Assembly (NCBI GenBank): GCA_017616435.1
Contig: JAFZYC010000045.1
Coordinates: forward strand, 1-59,540
Source: Clostridia bacterium
GTDB taxonomy: Bacteria; Bacillota; Clostridia; Christensenellales; CAG-138
DNA: 59,540 nt
Direction of reading: 5' to 3'
Position numbers and translations under genes: made by a program
In this document: piece by piece, positions 41,548-48,743 of the stretch
How the letters are laid out: every line of letters begins with the position of its first letter
Position numbering within the stretch: the stretch's first letter is position 1
Notes under the pieces: model-generated
What the model saw: the letters and a program-made list of their open reading frames with translations, nothing else
Databases searched by the model: none
What the model was told of the DNA's origin: nothing

Positions 41548-42696
41548 TCAGTCATCAGTGCCCTTTTTGACCGGCTTCTGCACACCTATGCCGAAGAACG
41601 AGTCAAAGTTCTTTCTGAGGGCGAGCAGTTCCTGCGTATTGGCCTTGAAATAACTCTTTCCGCCTTCGAAGTAGCTCTCGGCCAATCCGCTCATAACGAG
41701 CTTCGTCATATGGTAGGAGACCGTAGGCGCGGTCACGGAGAACGCCTCCGCAAGCTCGAGCCCGTACATCGGGCGGCGGCTTATCGCCTGCAGCATTTCG
41801 AGACGCGTTTCATCGGAAAGCAGTTTGAACACGGCCGCCAGACGGTCGCTGTCTTTTCCGGCGTAAAGCAGCCCCGCAAGGTCGTTCACACCGACGCCGA
41901 GATATACGTCCATATTGCCGAAAACTCCGTCGCGGATATTGACGGTATGCGGCGCGAGGATACTGAGATGCAGGATATGCTTCTCGGACTTGCTCAGCTT
42001 GAAATTGTGCTTTTTCAGCATATAGGCGGAAAGATCCTTCTCCGCCGCAAGCGCTTCAAGCTGCTTCTCCGCCGCGCTTTCGTAAACCTCTTCGCTGTCT
42101 TTAATGATGCCGACTGCGGGGGCGAGTATCTTTGCCAGTCTGTCGATATGCGCGTCGAAATTCATATAGAGCTCAATAAGCTTTATTCGCGTGAGAGAAT
42201 TGATCCCGCTGCGGCTGATCATGTCGGTGATCAGTCCGGGCTCGCCCGCCCTGTCAACGAGCTTTGGCGCTTCGGTATCCTCAAGGTCGAACAAATAGCT
42301 CAGGAAAAGCATGTCCCGTTCCTTCGCGGAAAGCGAGTGCCTGCGGCGTACCATTTCGTCAAGGTCGTTTTCCTTTTCTCCAAGGCCCGCGCGGTAGCCG
42401 AGAAGGAGCCATGCGGCGTTCGAGAGAGGCTGCTTTTCACCGCCGATGGACTTGTCCAGACCGAAAAGGAGCTCGCTTTCCGGATCGAGTTCCGGTATGC
42501 CGAGATCGAGTCTGCGCTCCAGCTCCACCGATGGCATCAGCACGTGCTCGATCTGCGCGCCGATGTTCGCGTGCGTTTTCAAAAGCTTTGCCGAATACTC
42601 GGCATTGGTCTGCTTTTCGATCCTGTTTGTGAAATAGACGATCGCATCGTCGACCGGATAATAATGTTTCAGCATCCTTTTTTCGTTTTGCTGCAT
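41548..42696 (-). CDS. ArsR-type winged-helix regulator with long N-terminal domain
   Basis: 382 residues from the ATG at 42696; longer readings to 42834 would begin upstream of the -35/-10 and are unlikely. About 300 residues of helical domain (DUF5937-like in appearance, unknown ligand) precede an ArsR/HTH_20 domain near the C-terminus: RLAAVFKLLSDETRLEMLQAISRRPMYGLELAEAFSVTAPTVSYHMTKLVMSGLAESY. This layout is a sensor joined to a DNA-binding tail. It is divergent from the large subtilase gene; the operator between them suggests it controls that protease. Confidence 0.8.
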   Translation of the reverse strand: MQQNEKRMLKHYYPVDDAIVYFTNRIEKQTNAEYSAKLLKTHANIGAQIEHVLMPSVELERRLDLGIPELDPESELLFGLDKSIGGEKQPLSNAAWLLLGYRAGLGEKENDLDEMVRRRHSLSAKERDMLFLSYLFDLEDTEAPKLVDRAGEPGLITDMISRSGINSLTRIKLIELYMNFDAHIDRLAKILAPAVGIIKDSEEVYESAAEKQLEALAAEKDLSAYMLKKHNFKLSKSEKHILHLSILAPHTVNIRDGVFGNMDVYLGVGVNDLAGLLYAGKDSDRLAAVFKLLSDETRLEMLQAISRRPMYGLELAEAFSVTAPTVSYHMTKLVMSGLAESYFEGGKSYFKANTQELLALRKNFDSFFGIGVQKPVKKGTDD

Positions 42697-42756
42697 TGCA
42701 GCGGTTCGTTTGTTGTGGGGATAGACAGCTTTCGTCCCCTGCTTAGATCCGCCATT

Positions 42757-42785
42757 AAAATAACATATTTGCCCTGCGCTGTCAA
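42757..42785 (-). promoter_or_regulatory. Promoter of the ArsR-type regulator
   Basis: On the minus strand TTGACA (42785-42780), 17 nt, TATTTT (42762-42757). It supports the start at 42696. Confidence 0.7.
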
Positions 42786-42822
42786 CTTTAGCCAACATTT
42801 TTTGAAAACATTCAAATATGTA

Positions 42823-42880
42823 TTGTATTTGCAAACCCCGTATGATATAATCCGCCTAGGTGTATTAGATAAGTATCTAA
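42823..42880 (+). promoter_or_regulatory. Subtilase promoter with TTAGATA/TATCTAA operator
   Basis: TTGTAT, 17 nt and TATAAT (ending at 42850) form the promoter. TTAGATA (42865-42871), AG, TATCTAA (42874-42880) is a perfect inverted repeat at the transcription start, the position expected for an ArsR-family operator. Confidence 0.7.
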
Positions 42881-42913
42881 ACCATTATACATGAATAAAA
42901 AAGGAGGCAAATT

Positions 42914-45900
42914 ATGAAAAAGTATTTACAGGTATTGCTTGCTCTTATGCTCCTGCTGACTTCGGTACTGCCTTCTGTAGGGTACGCCGAAAGGCCTTAT
43001 CAGGCAGAAGAAGTCCATAGGGCAACAGCAGGGGAGGCCGCGCTTCCGCAGGCAGCGGATCCGAATGAGATCGTAACGATAATGGTCAAGCTCGAAGCTT
43101 CACCGGTTTTGGAAACCGCCCACATCGGGGAAATGAAGTCTGCCGAGGCTTCCAAAGCGCTTTTTGCCGCGCAGGATAAGGTGATCTCCGCTATCAGACG
43201 TGAAATGCTGAACGGCGAACCGCTTGAGCCCGCTTTCCGATACAGCCTCCTGTTCAACGGCTTTGCGTTCCGCGGCGAATACCGTCTTATCGAAAGGATC
43301 AAGGCGCTCCCCGGAGTCGCGGACTGCTACCGTTCCAACGTTTATTCGCTGCCGCGCGAAGTCGGAAAGGTCGACGAGCCCACAAGGCTCGCAACCTCCG
43401 TCGGCTATATAAACGCGGACGATCTCTGGGCGCTCGGCTACTCCGGCCAGGGGATGACGATCGCCGTTATCGACACAGGGATAAAGAAGGATCATCCGAA
43501 CTTTGCTTTGGCTCCGGACAGCCCGCATTTCAACGCGGCGTTGCTGCAAAGCATATTGGATCAATACGATCTGTGCGCGGAGCAGAGGTATACCGGCGGT
43601 ACGCTCACCGGAGCGGCACTATACCAAAGCGCGAAGATCCCGTTCACTTTTAACTATTATACCGGCGGTACGAATGTCGATCACTCGACCGCGCAGTCCG
43701 ACCACGGCACGCACGTCAGCTCGATCTGCGCCGGCAACGATACGCATGCGCGCGGAGTCGCTTATAACGCCCAGATACTCTCGATGCAGGTCTTCCACGG
43801 TGAGGAGGCTGAATGGGCAGAGGTCCTTGCGGCGCTTGAGGACTGTGCTTATCTGCGAGTGGATTCCGTAAACATGAGCCTCGGCGCAGACGGAGGCTTC
43901 ACGGAAGGCGACGCGGATATGGAACATGCCTGTGATCTTTTGATCGCGCAGGGCGTCAACCTCGCGTGCGCTGCCGGAAACAGCGTCTTCTGCGGTGCGG
44001 GCAATAATCTCGGCGGCTATATGCCCACATTTGATATCGACAACGGCCTTGTATCCACGCCGAGCACCCTTTCAGCCGCTCTATCCGTTGCAGCGAGCCT
44101 CAACAATGCCTCCGCTGCACCCGCTGTGGATTATTCAAGCTGGGGCACTACCTCGGACCTCGCCATAAAGCCGGAGATAATGGCGCCGGGGGATAACATC
44201 ACCGCTGCGACAGATTCGAATTATTCGGGCGACTCCTATAGTTCCTACAGCGGAACGAGCATGGCTTCCCCGCACATCGCGGGCAGCATGGCGCTGATCC
44301 GCCAATACGTCAATTCCGCGTTCCCCGATCTTTCCGAGGTGCAGAAGATGAATATGGTCAACACGCTTCTGATGAACACTGCCGTCCCGTCGAGAACGAA
44401 CGGCGTGCTTTGGTCCCCGCGTCTTCAGGGCGCAGGCCAGGCTGACCTCGCGGCGGCGGTAACTACAAAGGCGTATATAGAGGTCGCGGGTTCCGTGCGT
44501 CCAAAGCTCGAGCTTGGTGATGATGACGCGCGCAGCGGCATTTTTACCCTCAGATTCGATATCGTGAACTTCGGGAACACTGCCCTCACCTATACGGTGG
44601 GTGCTAACGTTCTCATCGAAGGCACCTCGCCGACCTCGGTGAACGGCGTCAACGCATACTTTATGACCGGCTCACCGCAGGATATCACATCGAGCGTCAC
44701 GGTATCGAAGCCCTCGTCCGTTACCGTTCCCGCAAACGGCAGGACGACCGTGACCGTTACCGTCAACGTCAACCCGTACAGGGAACAGCTCAACGAGAGA
44801 TTCCCTCTCGGCGCGTATATCGAAGGCTTTATACGTCTCGATGGGACCGTTGATCTCGGAATACCGTTCCTGGGCTTTTACGGGGATTGGGAGTATCCCG
44901 CCGTTCTTGACCGCGGATATTACTACGACCAATATCTCGGCTCCTCTCAGTATCCCGCGACATGGGGAACAAACGCCGCAGGTTCGAAAACCGGTTCTAA
45001 TACATACGTGAAGTTCGGCGAAAATCCCTTTGGCGCAACTGATAATTTCAGTTTGGACCGTGCGTCTGTCAGCCCGAACGGCGACGGCAAAATGGATAAG
45101 ATCGACGTTGCGATAACCTATCTCCTTCGCGGCTGTGAATATTTCCGCTATGAGATCGTGAACGCGAATACCGGTGAAGTGTATTACCGCAAGGATATCC
45201 CGTGGATGGAGAAGATGATGGAGAACAGCCTCTTTTTCCAAAGCCAGCCTATCGGCGTTCGCGAAGGGACCGTGATCGATCCATGGAACGGCACGGCGCT
45301 GCCCGAGGGTACGACAGTCAAGCTGCGCATGATCGGATATCTCCATTCGTATGACAAGCCTTTTAATGTTGAAGCAAACGAGAACGCTTATTGGGAGATC
45401 CCTGTAACGATCGACAAGACTGCTCCGACGATCCGTTACTGGGAGCTTCGAAACGGTCAGCTTGTGCTGCACGTTCAGGATAACCACTATACCGCTTATG
45501 TCGGCGTTTATGCGGATGCAGCCTGCACCCAGCTAATTTCGGAAAAGACCGTTGCCGAGAACAACCGCGGGGCTCTCAGCATGCTCGCCTTCAACGTCGG
45601 GAACCGCCAAACCGTCTACGTCAAGGTCGGAGACTATGCTCATAACGTCCGAACGCAAACGATCAGCCAGGGCTCCGGCGGTACGCTCGATCCGGTACAG
45701 CTGAACGGTATCGGCTTCGAGCCGAACAGCATCACGGTTTACGAAGGCTCGTCGGCGAACATCGATCTCGTCCGTCAGCCCGCAGGCGCAAACAACTATG
45801 ACGTCGTCTATACAAGCTCAAACAGCTCCGTGGCGGCTGTTTCGGGCACGATGTTCGACCTGACCGTTTCCGGCGTCCAACATGGCACGGCAACGGTCAC

Positions 45901-46606
45901 AGCGCGGGCGACCGACCGGGCGACCGGCCAAACTTTCACAGCGACGCTGAACGTCCTCGTCAAAGGCGCCCCGGATCTTAACGACGCCCTGAACGTTGAG
46001 GGAGGGACATTGAGCTTTACCTCATCGGGCACGTATCCCTGGGTCGTCGATATGGAAAGCTATCCGGGACGTGTCGCGGCACGATCGACGAATGCCGGTC
46101 ACGACTCTACCGTAAGCACTGTATCGCTTTCGAATCTGCACATGGATCAGGGCGACGTACTGAGCTTCGATTGGTACGTCAGCTGCGAAACGGGCTTTGA
46201 CTACCTGCGGTTTTATGTTAACGGCAGCGAGATCACATACCTTACCGGTTCTGATACCGGCTGGCTCAGCTATTCATTCACTGCGCAGGCGGCAGGCAAT
46301 TACAGCTTCACATGGAAATATGATAAGGACCTGATGATCGCCGACGGTATGGACTGCGCGTGGCTGGACGACGTGAAGCTCACCCCGGCGGGCGAGACGC
46401 CGCCCGCGTACACATTGGGCGACGTAGATAACAACGGAGCAGTTGACTCTGCCGATGCGCTCCTAACGCTTCGCTACTCCATGGGCCTCACGTCGCTCTC
46501 CGATCATGCACTTGCTGCAGCAGACGTCGACGGCAACGGAACGGTCGACTCTGCAGATGCGCTCACTATCCTCCGATATGCCATGGGATTGATCAGCGGG
46601 TTCTAA
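42914..46606 (+). CDS. Large secreted S8 protease with Big and dockerin modules
   Basis: 1230 residues with AGGAGG upstream. Signal peptide 1-25; inhibitor-I9-like region to about 160. The S8 domain holds AVIDTGIKKDHP (Asp), SDHGTHVSSICAG (His), CAAGNSVF (Asn) and GTSMASPHIAGS (Ser), with an inserted PA-like segment, then an Fn3-like domain as in lactocepin/C5a peptidases. A bacterial Ig-like Big_2 domain (PNSITVYEGSSANIDL, TVTARATDRATG) and a MAM/jelly-roll-like module (WVVDMESYPGRVAARS) precede a dockerin: GDVDNNGAVDSADALLTLR and ADVDGNGTVDSADALTILR. It likely degrades large extracellular proteins. A strong terminator follows. Confidence 0.92.
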   Translation: MKKYLQVLLALMLLLTSVLPSVGYAERPYQAEEVHRATAGEAALPQAADPNEIVTIMVKLEASPVLETAHIGEMKSAEASKALFAAQDKVISAIRREMLNGEPLEPAFRYSLLFNGFAFRGEYRLIERIKALPGVADCYRSNVYSLPREVGKVDEPTRLATSVGYINADDLWALGYSGQGMTIAVIDTGIKKDHPNFALAPDSPHFNAALLQSILDQYDLCAEQRYTGGTLTGAALYQSAKIPFTFNYYTGGTNVDHSTAQSDHGTHVSSICAGNDTHARGVAYNAQILSMQVFHGEEAEWAEVLAALEDCAYLRVDSVNMSLGADGGFTEGDADMEHACDLLIAQGVNLACAAGNSVFCGAGNNLGGYMPTFDIDNGLVSTPSTLSAALSVAASLNNASAAPAVDYSSWGTTSDLAIKPEIMAPGDNITAATDSNYSGDSYSSYSGTSMASPHIAGSMALIRQYVNSAFPDLSEVQKMNMVNTLLMNTAVPSRTNGVLWSPRLQGAGQADLAAAVTTKAYIEVAGSVRPKLELGDDDARSGIFTLRFDIVNFGNTALTYTVGANVLIEGTSPTSVNGVNAYFMTGSPQDITSSVTVSKPSSVTVPANGRTTVTVTVNVNPYREQLNERFPLGAYIEGFIRLDGTVDLGIPFLGFYGDWEYPAVLDRGYYYDQYLGSSQYPATWGTNAAGSKTGSNTYVKFGENPFGATDNFSLDRASVSPNGDGKMDKIDVAITYLLRGCEYFRYEIVNANTGEVYYRKDIPWMEKMMENSLFFQSQPIGVREGTVIDPWNGTALPEGTTVKLRMIGYLHSYDKPFNVEANENAYWEIPVTIDKTAPTIRYWELRNGQLVLHVQDNHYTAYVGVYADAACTQLISEKTVAENNRGALSMLAFNVGNRQTVYVKVGDYAHNVRTQTISQGSGGTLDPVQLNGIGFEPNSITVYEGSSANIDLVRQPAGANNYDVVYTSSNSSVAAVSGTMFDLTVSGVQHGTATVTARATDRATGQTFTATLNVLVKGAPDLNDALNVEGGTLSFTSSGTYPWVVDMESYPGRVAARSTNAGHDSTVSTVSLSNLHMDQGDVLSFDWYVSCETGFDYLRFYVNGSEITYLTGSDTGWLSYSFTAQAAGNYSFTWKYDKDLMIADGMDCAWLDDVKLTPAGETPPAYTLGDVDNNGAVDSADALLTLRYSMGLTSLSDHALAAADVDGNGTVDSADALTILRYAMGLISGF

Positions 46607-46641
46607 CTTAGGCCCCATCGATCCTTTTCCCTCCTTAATAG

Positions 46642-46680
46642 AAGCCCAAAGCCCTGCCAGCCGGCGGGGCTTTGGGCTTT
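46642..46680 (+). terminator. Strong intrinsic terminator after the large subtilase
   Basis: AAGCCCAAAGCCC at 46642-46654 pairs with the GGGCTTTGGGCTT arm ending near 46679, followed by TTTT. Confidence 0.9.
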
Positions 46681-47066
46681 TGAGAAAAAGCCGTCGAAAG
46701 GATCAATGTCCAAATTGTATCAGTTGATATAGACATTTATAGCAGAGCTAATAATATCTGATCGTGATTAAGTAAAACACGATTCCGCTGCTGTTCCCTA
46801 ACTTCAGTATTGAAGAGTTGGAAGACAGCATCGATTGTTATATCGATTACTATAACAATGAGCGACTTCGGAATACATGATACCATAGGCACTTTTTAGG
46901 GTGCCGGAATGCCAAAAAACGAGTCGCAAAACCACAGATTTCCAACACACTTATTAGCTTAGATGGGGAGAAACCGCACATAATGAACGAAACGAGGGGC
47001 TGAAAAGTGCTGCGTAGAATTGAAAAATCCTTGATTTTATTAGATTTTTTGCTTCTTGATTATGTT
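46681..47066. other. Junction region with IS scrap and copied operator
   Basis: Besides the transposase fragment at 46785-46880, TGATTAAGTAAAACACGATT at 46765-46784 matches 18 of 20 bases of the operator region of the ATPase gene (5032-5051). The remaining sequence to the tRNA fragment at 47067 shows no gene. Confidence 0.55.
46785..46880 (+). pseudogene. IS3-family transposase, C-terminal fragment
   Basis: The frame reads PLLFPNFSIEELEDSIDCYI then DYYNNERLRNT and stops. The E-L-x-x-I-x-x-YIDYYN-x-x-R pattern is the end of an IS3-family (IS150-like) OrfB integrase core. Everything upstream is missing and the normal final residues are broken by a stop. Confidence 0.75.
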
Positions 47067-47112
47067 GCTACGGACCAGAAGGTCGGGGGTTCGAATCCCT
47101 CAGGGCGCGCCA
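47067..47112 (+). other. tRNA-Arg(ACG) 3' fragment, probable attachment-site scar
   Basis: From the anticodon loop (CTACGGA) onward the sequence is a normal tRNA-Arg: the 3' anticodon-stem strand, variable loop, T-arm GGGGGTTCGAATCCCTC, acceptor strand AGGGCGC, G, and encoded CCA at 47110-47112. The D-arm, 5' acceptor strand and 5' anticodon-stem strand are absent, so it cannot make a tRNA. Tyrosine integrases often recombine inside the anticodon loop, leaving exactly this fragment at one end of an element. Confidence 0.8.
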
Positions 47113-47150
47113 CGAAAAAGGAGAGTTGCTTTGCAACTCTCCTTTTTCGT
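47112..47150. terminator. Perfect 18-bp hairpin after the tRNA fragment
   Basis: 47112-47129 pairs without mismatch with 47133-47150 over TTT; the CTCCTTTTTCG arm supplies the T-run. It is the ancestral tRNA terminator, kept beside the fragment. Confidence 0.85.
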
Positions 47151-47435
47151 CACTCGACATAGTATTTGAACCCCGAGAAATCGCTTGCGATTTCTCTTGG
47201 GTTTCGCTCAAAAAGCAGGCTTGACTTAAAGAAATTGCGAAACCGGGGTTCAGAATCCATGAGGGATCGAACCCCGAAAGGGCGAAAAGCGTGAAAAAAG
47301 CCACTTAACGTGGCTTTTTTAGCTTTTCGCCGAGGAAGCAAGCGTCATGCGCTTCCGAGGAGAATCCCTCGAGACGCGCCTTTTAAAAACCGAGGAGGGC
47401 CGATCGCCCTCCTCTTTCATTCTCCTTATCTCCCC
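47151..47435. other. Intergenic region with tRNA-like echoes and terminators
   Basis: A double hairpin at 47281-47331 (AAAAAAGCCAC/GTGGCTTTTTT within GGCGAAAAGC/GCTTTTCGCC) and a stem at 47392-47414 (GAGGAGGGC/GCCCTCCTC, with a T-run on the minus strand) can end the peptidase gene. GAATCCCTCGAGACGCGCC at 47362-47380 resembles a degenerate tRNA-Arg 3' end, and GGGGTTCGATCCCTC appears on the minus strand near 47262-47276. No gene is seen. Confidence 0.6.
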
Positions 47436-48671
47436 TTACCTTTCTTCCTTCCTCTTGCGGAAGAGGTATTCGTCCATCTCGCCGCGGACCTTATCGGGGA
47501 TCTCCCTTGCAACGGGGCAGACGGCGGAATCCGCCATGCGCCTTGTGAACTCGGCAATGAAGGCGATATCGCGCTGCATCTGATCCATCGAGAGTATGTC
47601 CGGCCTGTCGTAGCGGCAGTGGATCGGCGCGACCTGACCGCCGCCTATCCTCGCGAGGGAGACCGCGGGCACGCCCTTGTCGGCGAAGCTCGTGGAGTCG
47701 CTTGAATAGACGCCCTGCTTTGCGGATACGGGGAACCCGAGCTCCGCGCCCATGTAGGTCAGGTAATGGGGAAGCTTATCCTCCGCCGAGGCGACGGATA
47801 TGAACTTGCCCATGTAGGTCCCTATCATGTCGAGGTTGATATTGAGCGCGATCTTTTTGAGCTCCTCCTCGTGATCGCGGACGTAGGCCTTGGAGCCCAA
47901 AAGCCCCCTCTCCTCGCTGCCGCAGAACACGAACCTGAGCCCGTAACGGTGTTTTTTGCCGCGGAGGGCGTCCATTACGCCGAGGAGCCCGACGCAGCCG
48001 CTCATGTTGTCGTAGGAGCCGTGGGAGAGCGCGGTGGAATCGTAGTGCGCGGAGAGCGCGATCCACTCGTCCGTCTCGCCGGGCAGCTCCGCAACGACGT
48101 TGTGGGATTCGCCGTCGTACTCGTCCTGCTCGATATGGATCCTTATGCGCTTCACGCCGTTCTTGACGAGGGAGATCGCCGTCTCGCAGTTGAGCATCGC
48201 ACAGAGAAGCTTCTTCTCACCGTTGACGACGTGCTCGCGAAGGTCCCTCTCGTCGATGTCCTTATTTGGGAAATGCAGATCGCCGTAGCGGAAGAGTATG
48301 GCCTTCGCACCGGCTTCGACCAGATCCTTGTAGGCGAACGCGCCGACCCCCTGCGTATCGAGGAGCACGATCTTGTCCTTAGCCCCCGCGAGGGAGACCC
48401 TGTCGAGAGAGGGCATGTAGTAAAGCTCGCCCTCCTCCTCCCCGCTGCCGCAGCAGGCGAAGGCCTTTGCGGGGATCTCCTTTCCGTCGGCGTACACATG
48501 CGTTTCCTTTATGTTCGCCATCGCAACGCGGAAGCCCTCGATACGGGCCTCTGCTCCGAGCTTTTCGCAGCAGGCCTTGAGGTATTCCGCGACGGCGAGC
48601 TCCTCCTTCGTGCCGCTGACGTGGGGATAGTCGGTATCCTTGAATATCTGCCTCATCGTCCTTTGGTTCAT
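47436..48671 (-). CDS. M28-family metallopeptidase
   Basis: 411 residues with AAGGAG upstream. The two-zinc aminopeptidase core is complete: SAHYDS (His, Asp), GSYDNMSG (bridging Asp), CGSEERGLLG (Glu catalytic base and Glu ligand), INLDMIGT (Asp), and IHCRYD near the end (His). A PA-like insert lies at about 70-190. No signal peptide is present, so it acts in the cytoplasm or is released, perhaps finishing peptides taken up after extracellular proteolysis. It is a single gene with its own terminator. Confidence 0.9.
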   Translation of the reverse strand: MNQRTMRQIFKDTDYPHVSGTKEELAVAEYLKACCEKLGAEARIEGFRVAMANIKETHVYADGKEIPAKAFACCGSGEEEGELYYMPSLDRVSLAGAKDKIVLLDTQGVGAFAYKDLVEAGAKAILFRYGDLHFPNKDIDERDLREHVVNGEKKLLCAMLNCETAISLVKNGVKRIRIHIEQDEYDGESHNVVAELPGETDEWIALSAHYDSTALSHGSYDNMSGCVGLLGVMDALRGKKHRYGLRFVFCGSEERGLLGSKAYVRDHEEELKKIALNINLDMIGTYMGKFISVASAEDKLPHYLTYMGAELGFPVSAKQGVYSSDSTSFADKGVPAVSLARIGGGQVAPIHCRYDRPDILSMDQMQRDIAFIAEFTRRMADSAVCPVAREIPDKVRGEMDEYLFRKRKEER

Positions 48672-48743
48672 GTGCGTTCTCCTTTCGTTCCCCGCCTGAA
48701 CGGGGGATAATTTAAGCTTTATCGAGCGGCGAATGCCGTTTGT

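Noticed and set aside
41710-42894. Plus-strand frame of 394 codons opposite the ArsR-type regulator
   Set aside because: Antisense to a gene with a clear HTH domain and promoter; composition is typical of a shadow frame.
47067-47112. Functional tRNA-Arg gene
   Set aside because: The whole 5' half is absent; only the anticodon loop onward is present.
47068-47304. Minus-strand frame ending RDSNPRPSGP
   Set aside because: This ending is the well-known false translation of a tRNA 3' end read backwards; the DNA is the tRNA-Arg fragment and its terminator.
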